NCBI GenBank assembly: GCA_021401465.1
Contig: JADDMT010000017.1
Coordinates: forward strand, 1 to 64,000
From: Teratosphaeria epicoccoides
Taxonomy: Eukaryota > Ascomycota > Dothideomycetes > Mycosphaerellales > Teratosphaeriaceae
Length of the DNA stretch: 64,000 bases
Reading direction: 5' to 3'
Shown here: piece by piece, positions 30,528 to 41,437 of the stretch
Layout: each line of letters begins with the position of its first letter
Position numbering within the stretch: position 1 is the stretch's first letter
Notes under the pieces: model-generated
Databases searched by the model: none
What the model was told of the DNA's origin: nothing
The model's input: the letters and a program-made list of their open reading frames with translations, nothing else
Position numbers and translations under genes: made by a program

Positions 30528-32690
30528 GATTTGTGAGCAGCGCCTGTCGAAGATGGGCCAGCACAACATTGCTCTTCTAGGTGGCGCAGAGGTCTTGTGG
30601 CGTCGGCTTGGGTTGGGCTGGCTCGCCTTGATCAGGCTCAATCGGCTGGAAAACATGACCCAATGGTCGAAGACGCGGAGATGCAGGTGTGTGTTGGACT
30701 TCGCTTTTGCAGTAGAACAATCTACCCATTCTGCTGTCGCATGCCCAGCGGATCCAGCACCTGCTTGTCCCAGCTCGCCAGTCTTTGCACGCCCACGTTT
30801 CTTGAAATGTACAAGGAAACGTTGCAATGATACTTCAGACTCCAAACATGCGTTCACCCTGGCTCGTGTGTCATGCATCACTCGCCTAGCTCTACATGTC
30901 AGCAGTGCTACCAAGTGGTCGTAGCAACACCTCAACCGATTGCTTGATTGACAGGGTTCTTGAATCTTGACTGTACTTATTGACCGCTTAAACGGCTGGT
31001 TGACCGATAGCATGGTTGGTGCCAGCATCAAAGCATTCATCTAAGCGAACAGATATGCTCTCGCTCGTGGCGTCACGCAAAACCACTTCCTCGTCACAAC
31101 CTTTATCCAGATCCCCCGCAGACACTGTTCGAACTGTTGAGGCATAGGAGGTCCTTGTTGCAGTGACAGACTTCATCAGGCAAATATTTGGTACCACAAT
31201 CCTTCTGCGTCAACTCCCCTTCATAGCACACCCTCTACGACATGTATCAATATTGTGCACTTCCAGCTAGCGACAGACGGGTGAGGGGTATAGGCCAGTA
31301 GTCTCCTCAGCTTACAATGTATCTGTTGTGATCGGGTGCAGGGCCGCTGCAATACTGTCATCGCAAAGAGATCCGACAGTTCAACACTCACTGCTCCTTC
31401 AGGTGAACATTAAGAATCGGCCGAGTCGTTGTAAGCGATGTAATACACTCGCGAATGATATCGTCGCCGAGATCACCATGTAATGGTCGTCTTTCGATGG
31501 CGTGGCGAGTATTTCGTAGCATTCAGTAACGGTCGACAAAGTCCGAGTGCTTGATGTGGATATTTGACGAAAGTGTTACCAGCACAGATGTCGTCCGCAG
31601 CGATCCGTCATGAAACTAGCGAGGCTCACAGCAGGGGTATCGTAAGCAACGAGACCAATTCGAAGCAGAAGTAATTCCTCGCACAACGAAGCATTACTGG
31701 CAGAAAGACGTTGCAGGTCGCAGCTCAGACCAACGTTGTTCATAAAGATTGCGTCCGAAGGGAGTCCGTCGGCAGCCACAGCTCCAACCAGAGTGCTGTT
31801 AGACCTGGACTGCCCACCTCACAGGACACTGGCATCCCTCCAAGACACGGTCTCGCGGGACATGGAATGCCACAGTCTCTGCGCAATGCCTCCCGACTCC
31901 CTGCTTGTTTCTCAGCATGAAACGCTCGATATCTCGAAATCTCCGCACGGTTCTCATACGTTCGACGCAACTCACCAAATCGACGAGATTGTCCTGTGTT
32001 TACTCTACAGCGCAGTCACTCTCCACCAGGGAACGGCTTCCCGAGGATCCAGCATGTGCACGTCTCGATCTAATAAGCCAATAATGCGTCACAATCGAGA
32101 GACATACGCATCTCTCGGAGCTGTCGTGTACCTCCGCCGCGCGAGACGAGAAGCTCTCTTGCCCATTGTGCTCGTACCACCCTCGCGGAAGGATACTCAT
32201 CTGCACTGGGAAGAAACGACGGATTTTCTGCCGGTACCTGAACTTTGATCGAGGCAGACGCACTCGACTGGCGCGCTCGCTCATGGTTCGTGGCCAAGTA
32301 ATATGCGCTGTTGTCCTCTCAATATATGTCACTTGGTCGACACGTGTAGGATGAGGGAAATTAGGCGATGCTGAAGAACCAAAGCTCGAAGGCGACGTAA
32401 AGTTCGTCCAGCTATTTCAGACGCCTGAGGAACTGTTTAGATTTCCCGACCTCACCTGCGGCGGCATTTCGCAGATCCTTCGACGAGGGCATCCGGTGGA
32501 TTCGATCACGTAATGCCAGACGCTGAGGCACGCTCGGGAGGTACTCTAGTGGAGCGGTGATTGTCCAGCCTTCGCCCAGACACTCTCTTCTTCCTTGCCG
32601 TTTTCTGCAGCACTCTCTTCTTCTCTTCACACGCAGTGCCAGCGAAGACCTCAAAAGAAGTCAGCCTCACATAGCCGCTGACGACGCAAG
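30528..32690. other. Gene-poor stretch
   Basis: No supportable gene in about 2.2 kb. It contains a cluster of the dispersed motif (TTGATTGACAGG, TTGACTGTACTTATTGACCGCTT, GGTTGACCG) at about 30930-31015. Overlapping 60-170 codon frames on both strands (for example 31736-32248 plus, 32000-32332 minus) carry no motif. Confidence 0.4.
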
Positions 32691-32942
32691 ATGCTGGCCT
32701 TTCCCCAGCTTTCACATCTTCTGGAGCCACGCACGGAAGTGCCTGCGACAACACCACCTCGCCTCCCCGGCACGGCAGGCGAACCGCAGTCGCAAAGCTT
32801 GGAGTCCTTTGGGTTCGACACGAGCACGGAGGCGTCTTCTACAACACCAATTCACCCTACACGGCAGCGAATAGCGGGCGGCGAGCTGCGAGTCTCCATC
32901 ACGGTCTTTGTACCCATCGCACTCGGCTTTATCACCGGATAA
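32691..32942 (+). CDS. Small hypothetical protein with a hydrophobic C-terminus
   Basis: A possible single-exon 83-residue protein. The Pro/Thr/Ser-rich N-terminal part is followed by a hydrophobic tail, RVSITVFVPIALGFITG, that could be a tail anchor. A CT-rich leader (CACTCTCTTCTTCTCTTC) and CAGCCTCACATAG precede the GCAAGATGC start context. The same arrangement precedes the small frame at 14073. Unknown function; may be a chance frame. Confidence 0.35.
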   Translation: MLAFPQLSHLLEPRTEVPATTPPRLPGTAGEPQSQSLESFGFDTSTEASSTTPIHPTRQRIAGGELRVSITVFVPIALGFITG

Positions 32943-33872
32943 GACGGGCAGTAACAATATCAATTGGCCAGCGAACTTCGTCATTGGTCAATGACATCAG
33001 CTCCTGGACCATGGCCATCAAACCGTCAAGCAAAGTCAGTCACAAGAAGAAGGCGTCAACGTCTCGTGAAGCAGTCAGTGGTCTCATGAAGCAGACGACC
33101 ACCTAATTACTTAGTGACACCTCAGCAAGCAGTCGACTGTCCAGCAGGTCTTCTAGCGCGACATCAAGCAGTCAACCACCGTAGCAAGCAGTCAATATCT
33201 CTTCAAGCAGTCAACTACGTCGAGCAATCAACCCGTCGTTCGCAACACGCAATCGCTGATCATGACAGGCTCTCTGTCTAGCTTTGTACGGAAATGGTTG
33301 CCATGTGAATGATCCCAATGTGCTGGTCCAGACCAGGGCGCGGTGCACGTGAATCCTGCTCTCCCTATACAATGTGGCATCGCGCTGTCCCCTCCTAACT
33401 CGAAGTCGACACCTTCCCCTCCTGACTCGAAGTCGACATGAGCACTTCCAGCTTTCTCGACATCTGCACACGTCTCCTCATTCGGCATTAGATTCGGCTC
33501 GGAGACAATCGAGGGTCGTCCCTGCTTTGATCAACAAGCAGTCCGCACCAGAAATTGCCACGAATCTGTCCCGGCGGCGCGACACTAAACTTACCTGTCA
33601 GCGATCACCGCATTCACCGCACTCACCGCCGCCACCCTCAGCCCGATCACCCGCCCATTCGCGGCGCAAGATTACTTCAGCCACAATCACAAGCCAGCTC
33701 TCCCCTACCTTCTTCGGCAAGTCCTGAATGTGAACGCGGACCGAATTTCAACTCGGACACAGTCACTTGAAACTTTCATCTTACAATCGGACTCCGCGGG
33801 ATACAATCCCCACCACACCTTCTGAAACAACCAGTCCCTCATCCGAACCTTTTGTCGCTTAAAGAAGCAGCA
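32943..33872. repeat. Degenerate CAAGCAGTCAAC-type repeats and a 23-bp duplication
   Basis: Between about 33025 and 33235 the motif AGCAGTCA(A/G) recurs at least seven times at irregular 20-30 bp spacing (for example AAGCAGTCAGT, CAAGCAGTCGACT, CAAGCAGTCAACCACC, CAAGCAGTCAATATC and CAAGCAGTCAACTACG). Further on, near 33390-33440, CCTCCTxACTCGAAGTCGACA occurs twice in tandem. No gene is seen. The last part is presumably the promoter of the gene at 33873. Confidence 0.6.
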
Positions 33873-34655
33873 ATGACACCGAGATCAACACCGATGCGGG
33901 TGACGCCAGCATCAGAACCATCGCCGGAAGTTCGACGTGCTCCAAGTGCGATTCCGCCAGCTTCGCATGCAGCAGAGACAATGCCGTCGCGGCCTGCAGC
34001 AGTCGCTGGAAGATCTTCAGACAGCCCAGACACGAAGATGTCGAAAAAATTCACTACAGCAAGACCGGCTCTGGAACGCGCAGCCACCGCAGCTGCCGCC
34101 GTGCCACCACCAGCGTCCACATCATACGGATCCATCCCTCCCGCAACCCTGTCACGACCAACCATAACCCACGCAAGCACTACCGCCACTCATATGCGCT
34201 TCACGACCCCGGCTTCAACTCCCTTACTACAGCCTCGACCGATTCCGCCCAAACGCCCTTCGATATTGCGCCGCGCGACCTCCGTCGCAATGAGCACTCT
34301 TGAGCTGGGCGCCAACACCTCCCTAACCCAGCGCAATGCGCCACTCGAGCCGACTCACTGGCTTGACAACCCGCATCGACAAAGTTTGATCAAGACATGG
34401 GACAAAGTACAGGAGGCTTCCGGAACGTCGAAATTTCCGAGGTCAATCACGGAGCAGCTCGTGAGTGTGGAGAAGAAGATGTTGGCGTTGTATCCGCAAT
34501 TGACGGATGGAGAGGTGCCGTTGTCGAGTGAGTGGATCGAGTATGTCCTGGGTGTGGCTCTGCGGGCGCCTTTCTCGAGTGGCGCGAAGATGGGCCGGTG
34601 GGAGATTTTGGCAAGTAACAGTGCGGGTGCGAGGTTGAATTGGGGGCCGTGGTAG
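33873..34655 (+). CDS. Hypothetical protein with low-complexity N-terminus and compact C-terminal domain
   Basis: A single-exon 260-residue protein that I cannot assign to a named family. Residues 1 to about 150 are Pro/Ala/Thr/Ser/Arg-rich and probably disordered. The last ~100 residues look folded: THWLDNPHRQSLIKTWDKVQE, then KFPRSITEQLVSVEKKMLALYP, then a helix-rich segment with SSEWIEYVLGVALRAPFSSG and a Trp-containing end (RLNWGPW). The codon bias and clean composition of the C-terminal half support a real gene. There is no signal peptide or membrane helix. Start at the ATG in GCAGCAATGACACC; the in-frame TTG upstream is ignored. Confidence 0.65.
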   Translation: MTPRSTPMRVTPASEPSPEVRRAPSAIPPASHAAETMPSRPAAVAGRSSDSPDTKMSKKFTTARPALERAATAAAAVPPPASTSYGSIPPATLSRPTITHASTTATHMRFTTPASTPLLQPRPIPPKRPSILRRATSVAMSTLELGANTSLTQRNAPLEPTHWLDNPHRQSLIKTWDKVQEASGTSKFPRSITEQLVSVEKKMLALYPQLTDGEVPLSSEWIEYVLGVALRAPFSSGAKMGRWEILASNSAGARLNWGPW

Positions 34656-36146
34656 GTGGTTGCTGTGGGTCGCGCGGGGAGCATTTGGAGACGGCGGTCC
34701 ATGTATATGAGAAGGCAGCACCATCCGAGCGCGCTGCATCGGTACATGGGGCTGAGATTACATTGGAATCGTAGGATCCAATAGTTCAGAGCATGGCGCC
34801 ACATGGTCGGGCCGGGCGCACGTATGGCTCATGATAATAACACTGCAGGCGATCAGCTGTCTGCTATGCGATAGCTTGACACGTTATCCCGGATCCTCGG
34901 CCGGTGCATTAAGAATGTAACAAGACACAAAAGTCATGAGCTCCAGTCGCTCTCTCAGTCAAGCGTTCAGCCATATGGTGGACGAGTTGAATCAACGCAT
35001 GATGCAGAGACTGAGGAGTCACCCGTATCAGCCGTGGATCAATTGCAGTCATTGCACCAGCAAGCCATCGACCGCACCATTTCAACACCACCTCTTTGAA
35101 GCTCGTCTAACAATTCAACCCGGCTCAGGACCCGTTCAGACTTGACATGCTCATCGATGACGGCATTCTGCGTTACTTCCAATATGAGTGAGCGAATATA
35201 GCTGTCAATGAGAATTACAAGACCATTGCAAGTTCTCCCGTCACGGTATAGGTAGTGCCACACTGCCGGGAGCCATGGCACGCTCGCTCTAGGAACGCAA
35301 AATTACCACTTCGTGGCCGTCATTGATGATGGTGTCCTGGCAATGAGAACCTTTTAAGACCTCGTCCGGACAGATGTGATTGAGCTTGTCGGATAGCCGT
35401 AAATTATCGTGTGGCACGCCAAGTCCAAGATGCTGGTAGGAACCTCGGCTTCGAGGCAGAAAGGCATGCGCATCGCTAAGCGCGCTATTGCCTTCCATGC
35501 ATGCTCAACCAGTTGCGCGCAGCGGGAGGATACGCAATCCGAGCCTGTCGACGGTCGAACTCCGCCAGAAACAGCTGGGGATGGGTAGGAAGTATGCCAA
35601 GGCCTGCGGGACGCAAGCTACCGCGGAGTCGAGTCCAGCGAATGAATCTTATGGCAACCTTCAATACAATCTCGGCGCACTAGCATACATAAGTAGGGAG
35701 GTGAGGATGAAACGGCCGAGCGTAGAATAGCACGACTGGATGCTTGCCGTCTACGCGGTAGCTACTCTGCAGGGGATGTTGTGTGGCGATACCGTGCCCA
35801 GACTCCAGCGTTGATGAAAGGTACAGAACTGCCGTAATGAAGCCAAGTATGGTGGACGCCACCAAAGGATGCCTAGACTGCCATCTCGGCGGCGGCCGCG
35901 GCGCAGGGCGACATGGTGTTGAAGGTAGGGGCCACATGCCTAGGCTCCAGCGTCGGGAAAACTTCCGAGTATGCAGGCATCTTGCGTTGTAGACGATGAG
36001 GTTCGATGTTATGTAAGGCTGGCGCCAGTTATGTGAATTCGAGAGGGAACAAGAGAGGTGCGCGAGGACAGAGCAGGCATCGTCATCAACGGCCAAGATG
36101 GGGTCGTTAGACGGCTTCGGCGAGCAATACCTCATACACCATCCCA
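34656..36146. other. Intergenic stretch with weak coding-like segments
   Basis: No firm gene. On the minus strand two neighbouring open segments, 35498-35289 (begins MEGNSALSDAHAFLPRSRG) and about 35281-35039 (contains LILEVTQNAVIDEHVKSE), have protein-like composition and could be exons of one small gene. The splice phases I tried do not join them cleanly. The rest shows nothing. Confidence 0.35.
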
Positions 36147-38900
36147 CTACCTCCTCCGGCTCGGTCTAGCATTCTTCTCCTTCCTCCTCTCCTTCAACTT
36201 CCTCGCCTTCCTCACATCCTCATTTCCCCTCACCTCACTTTTCCCCAACCCCTCCTTGAACCTTCCCACCCTCTTCTCCCTCGCAGCTGCCACCTTCTTC
36301 TTCCGCACCTCATAATCATCACGATATTTATCTGGCTCCTTCGGCGCCCGCTCCAGCTTATGCTTAAACCTCTTCCCCTGCCCTCCACCGTTCGCGAAAT
36401 GCGCATTCGACCGCTCCATCTCGCCGACTCGGGGCATACGCTCGACCTTGTTCGCTTTGCGCCACGCATCGAATCGACCGGATTTGAAAGACGCCGCTAT
36501 CTTTTGACCAGACTCGCCAGTGATGTACTTGGCGCCCTTGGAGCCGTCCACGTCGTTTGCTCGGCTGACGTATTTTTTGCCTGCTTTGTCCCAGCGCATA
36601 CCCGGTTTTGACGCCTCTTTGAGACCGGAGTTCTCGTCGTTGGCTAAGTCCATAGTGGCATCTTTGGCTTGGTTCAAGAAGTGAGAGTTGTTGGTACCGC
36701 CAGAATGCACACCGTATCCGCGGTCTTCAGCCAAATTAGTGGTGGAAGGCGTATAGGACATGAAGTGCTCTGAGTCTTGCCAACCAGATCTCTTACGCTT
36801 CTTGCCTGAATCTTCTGGAGGTGCTGTGAAGGTAAGTTCAAGCTCCGAGTCGGAGGCTTCGTCCATGTTGACACCTTCTGGTCGCGTAAGAACTAAGTCA
36901 TCATCAGAATCATCGCTGCCAGTCTGTTCCCCTGGCGCCGTGTGAAAGCTTGCTGAACTAGTCAGTGGATGCTGCAGTCCGTCCTGCTCATCTGTGTCTT
37001 GTTGCTTCGCAGCTTTCTGCTTTTGCTTCCTCTCGATCCTCTGCCGCTGCTTTCGAATCAGGTCTGCAGTTTCATCATTCGCACCACCACTCTTGCCAAT
37101 CTCGAAGACTGTCTCTTGAGGCCTAAATCCACTGACTTTGGCCAACATATCTAGTCGCGCCTGCTCGGTATTACTGTCCTCATCGTTCTCAAAGAGCATG
37201 TGCGTGCCGAGAGTGCCTTCGCTTGCAATCTGCTTGGCCCTTTTCACGCTTTCTGCGGAAGCACTGTTGCGCGTTCGCACATATTGCTTCTCGCCCTTGG
37301 CCGCAACATCGCGCATGGCAGCCAGTCCTTCGTCATCGTTGAGCAACTTGCCGACCTCTTCAACACACCTTTCCATCTTATCGCGAACCATGCTTCCTAC
37401 CACGATTGCATCCTTGAACATGCTGTCAGTCCTCTCACCACGTCCCAGCACGAGCTTGCGGCCCAAGAAGAGTTGCAGATCAAGCAGATATGGCATGTCC
37501 GCGCCAGTGATCAAGCTATATGCCCAACCAGTCTTGCCAGCTCGGGCGGTACGACCAACCCGGTGGACGAAGATCTTTGGTTGAGAGGGAAAGTCGTAGT
37601 TGATGACATTAGCCAGGATTGGGATATCCAGACCACGCGCTGCCACATCCGTCACCACCAGAATGTTGGTTAAACCGGAACGGAAGTCCAGGACTTGCAT
37701 TTTCCTTGCTGTCTGGTCCAGGGAGCCGTACACATAGGATGTAGCATAGTTTTGCGCCTTCAGCAAAGCAGCCAAGTACTCGACATGGTGCTTGGTGGCC
37801 GCGAATACCACAGTCGAGTGCGGTGACGGCGTTTCATTTGCGGCCACACATTCCCCACCGACTCGCTTCCTCTTCTTGCCTCCACCGTTTGCCTGCTCCT
37901 TGGTCTTTCTTGCGGCCTCTGGTGCGCCTGTCGGCATGCCGATCACATTCTGGAGAATATGGATAAGCGCACCTTCCTTTTCGGCGCGCTTCGCAGCAAA
38001 GAAGGCGCTTTCCAAACCAGGCGCGATCTTGCTTTCAGCATCCAAACGCACAAGCTTTGGATCTTGCAGTCCTGCCCTCGCAAATTCAACAAGACTCTTT
38101 GGTAATGTTGCGCTGAACAGCAGTGTCTGCCTTGACGAAGGAAGCGAGTACAGAATCTCGTGCAGCTGTGCCGCAAATCCCATCTCGAATAGACGATCCG
38201 CCTCGTCAAACACAACATACCTTACTGAGCTGAGCTCCAGCCCCATCTCCACCTTCAGGTGCTCGAAGCGGCCAGGCGTCGCGATGATGATATCTGGGTT
38301 GGAAGCCATGCTACTGAATTGCTCTTCAAGGCTGTCACCACCCACCAGCAATGTAGTCCTCAAATCAGTTCCCTTGCCGAGTTCTTTGACCACTTTCAAT
38401 GTCTGCAGCGCAAGTTCTCGCGACGGCGAAAGCACAATAGCCCTCGCGCCAACCTTTGCTGAATGCGACTTGAGTTTCTCGACCATGGGTATCACGAACG
38501 CGGCCGTCTTGCCCGACCCTGTCCTGGCCATACCAACCACGTCTTGTCCATCCAAAATCAAAGGCACTGTCTTCCGTTGAATTGGCGTAGGCACAGTAAA
38601 TCCTTTGCGCGAGATGGCCTTCAGTAAATTTGCATTCAAGCCCATCGTCTGAAATGCGCCCGCCTTTTTCGCACCCGCACTCTCATTCTTACGATTGGCT
38701 TTGACTTGAGTCGCAGCAATGAAAGCAGCCTCTTGTTCGTCCTCACTGTCTCCAAGCGCGTCCGGCACCACTCCTCCTACTACCACCGCCACTCGCGCCA
38801 TGTCTGACTCGACGTCGCTGTCCAAGCCGCCATCTCGCACGAGCGCCTTTGAGATGTCGAACTCATTCTCTGACAGCGCCGGCGACGCTGCTCGCCCCAT
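36147..38900 (-). CDS. DBP10: ATP-dependent RNA helicase DBP10
   Basis: A single-exon 917-residue DEAD-box helicase needed for 60S ribosomal subunit biogenesis in the nucleolus. Motifs in order are a Q motif ([11 protein letters not shown], about residue 100), motif I ARTGSGKT (125-132), Ia PSRELALQ (about 159), GGDSLEEQF, Ib TPGR, II DEAD (232-235), III SAT (263-265), [11 protein letters not shown] and [12 protein letters not shown]. The C-terminal half has the Dbp10-specific region with [17 protein letters not shown] and [13 protein letters not shown], ending in a Lys/Arg-rich tail ([20 protein letters not shown]). The acidic N-terminus is also typical. It shares a 266-bp divergent promoter with RFA2. 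Confidence 0.97.
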   Translation of the reverse strand: MGRAASPALSENEFDISKALVRDGGLDSDVESDMARVAVVVGGVVPDALGDSEDEQEAAFIAATQVKANRKNESAGAKKAGAFQTMGLNANLLKAISRKGFTVPTPIQRKTVPLILDGQDVVGMARTGSGKTAAFVIPMVEKLKSHSAKVGARAIVLSPSRELALQTLKVVKELGKGTDLRTTLLVGGDSLEEQFSSMASNPDIIIATPGRFEHLKVEMGLELSSVRYVVFDEADRLFEMGFAAQLHEILYSLPSSRQTLLFSATLPKSLVEFARAGLQDPKLVRLDAESKIAPGLESAFFAAKRAEKEGALIHILQNVIGMPTGAPEAARKTKEQANGGGKKRKRVGGECVAANETPSPHSTVVFAATKHHVEYLAALLKAQNYATSYVYGSLDQTARKMQVLDFRSGLTNILVVTDVAARGLDIPILANVINYDFPSQPKIFVHRVGRTARAGKTGWAYSLITGADMPYLLDLQLFLGRKLVLGRGERTDSMFKDAIVVGSMVRDKMERCVEEVGKLLNDDEGLAAMRDVAAKGEKQYVRTRNSASAESVKRAKQIASEGTLGTHMLFENDEDSNTEQARLDMLAKVSGFRPQETVFEIGKSGGANDETADLIRKQRQRIERKQKQKAAKQQDTDEQDGLQHPLTSSASFHTAPGEQTGSDDSDDDLVLTRPEGVNMDEASDSELELTFTAPPEDSGKKRKRSGWQDSEHFMSYTPSTTNLAEDRGYGVHSGGTNNSHFLNQAKDATMDLANDENSGLKEASKPGMRWDKAGKKYVSRANDVDGSKGAKYITGESGQKIAASFKSGRFDAWRKANKVERMPRVGEMERSNAHFANGGGQGKRFKHKLERAPKEPDKYRDDYEVRKKKVAAAREKRVGRFKEGLGKSEVRGNEDVRKARKLKERRKEKNARPSRRR

Positions 38901-39166
38901 TGTGCCGTGTCGTGCCTGCTGGGAGGATGGCGGAAGAGTAGCTCATGTTCTCTGCTGAACTTTTCCGGCCCTCGCTTAGCCCTAGCGGACATCGCGTCGG
39001 GGTTTAATTGCGTCCATCAACCGATCAATCATCTTTGATTGAAATTTACGTGATCCGTCTTTTCGTGAAAGGGCGGCAACTTTCTACGCAGCCTGATGCG
39101 CCTGTGGTCCCGGGATCCTCTCCACTCACCTTTACCCCCACCGGCGGACTTCCCCGAGACCCAACA
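38901..39166. promoter_or_regulatory. Short divergent promoter DBP10/RFA2
   Basis: Only 266 bp separate the outward-reading starts of DBP10 (ribosome biogenesis) and RFA2 (DNA replication), so the two are probably transcribed from a shared promoter region. No specific site was identified. Confidence 0.5.
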
Positions 39167-39970
39167 ATGGACTACTCAAACAACTACTCCACCACGTCAT
39201 ATGGAGCCCAGGGCGCCGGCGGCGGGTTCATGCCAGGCTCGCAAACAGATTCACCCAACTCAGCGAAACGCACATATGGCAAAGACACCCTCCGCCCCGT
39301 TACCATCAAGCAGCTCCTCGAAGCCTACCACCCCCACCCAGACGCCGACCACTTCATGATCGACGAAGCTGAAGCCACCCAAATCACCTTCGTAGGCCAA
39401 GTCCGCAACATCAGCACGCAAACGACCAACATCACATACAAACTTGACGACGGCACCGGCATCATAGAAGTCAAAGTCTGGGTGGATGCCGAAGCGATCG
39501 AGAGCGACGACAACAAGGGCAAAGTCGTAGAACAGGGCTATGCGCGAGTCTGGGGACGACTGAAAGCCTTCAACAACAAGAGACACGTCGGCGCCAACAT
39601 CATAAGACCGATCCAGGACTACAATGAGATCCAATACCATCTCCTCGAAGCCACCGCCGTGCATCTACATTTCACACGCGGCCCGCCAGAAGCGCTGCAG
39701 CAGCAGCAGAATGGGTACGGGCAGCAACAGATGACGAATGGTGCTGGTGGTGGTGGCCTCATGCCAGCGGGCCTGAGCAGAGTGGCGAAGCAGGTGTATG
39801 CTACGATCAAGAATGCGCCGCAGACGCATGAGGGACTGCATGTGCAGGAGATTGCGACGGCAAGCAAGTTGGACGTCAGTGAGGTGTTGAAGGGGTGTGA
39901 AGAGCTGAGTGGTGCCGGCGCGATATATACGACTATGGATGACAATACTTGGGCTGTGCTTGATGTATAG
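39167..39970 (+). CDS. RFA2: Replication protein A subunit 2 (RPA32)
   Basis: A single-exon 267-residue protein with RPA32 architecture. The N-terminal ~40 residues are Gly/Ser/Tyr-rich (phosphorylation region). The OB fold spans about residues 50-165, with LRPVTIKQLLEA, ITFVGQVRNISTQTTNITYKLDDGTG and VKVWVD, then YARVWGRLKAFNNKRHVGA. A glutamine/glycine-rich linker and a C-terminal winged helix follow (about 205-265, AKQVYATIKNAP through GAIYTTMDDNTWAVLD). It binds ssDNA as part of the RPA heterotrimer in replication and repair. The ATG in CAACAATGGACTAC was chosen because family similarity begins there; the frame is open further upstream but without an ATG. Confidence 0.96.
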   Translation: MDYSNNYSTTSYGAQGAGGGFMPGSQTDSPNSAKRTYGKDTLRPVTIKQLLEAYHPHPDADHFMIDEAEATQITFVGQVRNISTQTTNITYKLDDGTGIIEVKVWVDAEAIESDDNKGKVVEQGYARVWGRLKAFNNKRHVGANIIRPIQDYNEIQYHLLEATAVHLHFTRGPPEALQQQQNGYGQQQMTNGAGGGGLMPAGLSRVAKQVYATIKNAPQTHEGLHVQEIATASKLDVSEVLKGCEELSGAGAIYTTMDDNTWAVLDV

Positions 39971-40195
39971 TGGGAGCTCTGACAAGCATCATCCAAGTAC
40001 GATGCGATAGATGATAATGAGTGGACACAAATGCATGTAACGGCGGCGTTTGGCGTTTGGCGGCGTGTGGCACTTCGCAGCGTGGTAGAAGCAGCTTGAA
40101 GCAGCTCCGGACACAGACCACAGACCTCGAATGACATACCATAACACACCCAAACTCCTCGCTCCATGACCCTTTCGACACTAGACGCAACCCCA

Positions 40196-40767
40196 TCACC
40201 TCCCCGCCCCTTCCCCCTGCGTCCCCAGAAACAAGCCACAAGCCGCAACAATTGCACTCGCCACCACCGTAAACACCACCTGCGTCCCCCACCCCGTCTG
40301 CACCAGCGCCTGCCGTCTCGAGTACCGACTCACAGTCTTCACATAATTGCTCAACCCCGCTCCCAAACACGAAAGCGCAAGAAGCCAGAAGAGAATGCCA
40401 AAAGGGAGCGCGACGCGGCGTTCCAGCGCGGTAGGGGTGGATTTCAGGTGGAAAGAGATGAGGATCGCGACGGCGACGACGCCCATGTAGGTTGCTAGAC
40501 GGAGCCAGGAGAGGAAGGCTGGGGAGGGCGCGCGGAGTCAGTGAGGGGAAGGTTGCTCAACGTTGCTGAGGTCTGTTGGGTAGGGGAGGGGGGGGGGGAT
40601 TTTTTTTTTTTTTTTGCTCTGCCGGTGGACGTACTCCGTTCAGCAGCGCAATGGTCTCTAGCGTCGGAGTCGTTGTTCTCGAATAAAAGTGGTCCCAGCC
40701 AGGGTCGTTCGCTGAAGACGGTGTGGTCGTAGGAATTGCTTCTGCAATATACCCCATCAGCCCACAT
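40196..40767 (-). CDS. DUF202-domain small membrane protein
   Basis: Two exons, 40767-40635 and 40518-40196, joined across a 116-nt intron (GTACGT..CCCAG), give 151 residues. The join rebuilds the DUF202 signature: SDARDHCAAER from exon 1 and TFLSWLRLATYMGVV from exon 2. Three transmembrane segments follow, with the intervening VSRYSRRQALVQTGWGTQ loop. The intron contains a homopolymer pair (about 40591-40616). The start is uncertain: the ATG at 40767 is used, but an upstream exon (for example from the ATG at 40920) is possible. DUF202 also occurs in VTC-type polyphosphate proteins, but stand-alone members are uncharacterised. Confidence 0.78.
40591..40616. repeat. Homopolymer G/T tract inside the DUF202 intron
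   Basis: A G run followed by a run of about nineteen T (plus strand) lies within the intron of the DUF202 gene. On the transcribed strand it reads as A then C tracts. It may be length-polymorphic or a sequencing-difficult site. Confidence 0.8.
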
Positions 40768-41437
40768 TCCTGCTCGTGCTCAACGTTGATCGGGTGATGC
40801 CAACTGATGCACTTCCACAGGTTTTGCGCGGAAAGGGTTGTAGATGGGATCGTAGGTCTCAGACCAGAAGTCCAGGTGAGCATTGGAAGGGCTGCGGATG
40901 GGCAGTGGTGCTGGAGTCATCGCGCTGAAGAAGGAGTTGGAGACGGATTCAGGGTGTGAGGATGTATCTGTCACTACACGTTGCTCTCGTTTATCGGCCG
41001 TGCAGCACAGCCTGATTGTTACATGTGTGGACATGAACTCGGAGCCATGAAGGGAAAGGTGGGGGGTGCGGCCCTCGACGCAAGGCCTGACCTATGTCAT
41101 GCGTGCCATCAAAGATCTTAATCTGTGAGCAATTGGAGTGGAAAAAGGTTCTGTAGGCCTGGCAGAAGGATTTTCATTACAGTAAACCTCACTAAGTAGT
41201 CTTACGGCAAAAAGAATTCCTTCACGAGCATGGAAGAGAAACTCAGACGCCCTGTGCTCAACACGTGCCGGCGCTCCATGGTATCATCGCTACTTCCAAA
41301 TCCACAACCCTCATCGTAGCAAGCCGAAAGGCTGCCAAACAACCCAATGGTGATGTACGTCCGTGAAACCACAAAGAAGAGTCAGCGCACCTGGCCCTTC
41401 GCCCTTCCACAATGCCCACTTCATCAAAGTGTGTAGC
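40768..41437. other. Intergenic region between the DUF202 gene and the CSC1-like gene
   Basis: This 670-bp region holds the 3' flank of the CSC1-like gene and the promoter of the DUF202 gene, possibly including an upstream DUF202 exon around 40800-40920. Nothing else was recognised. Confidence 0.4.

Noticed and set aside
14409..33872. Intact transposons in the gene-poor blocks
   Set aside because: I found no reverse transcriptase, integrase or DDE transposase motif and no paired terminal repeats. Only degenerate short repeats are visible.
37792..38580. 262-codon frame antisense to DBP10
   Set aside because: It is a shadow frame; the opposite strand carries all the DEAD-box motifs.
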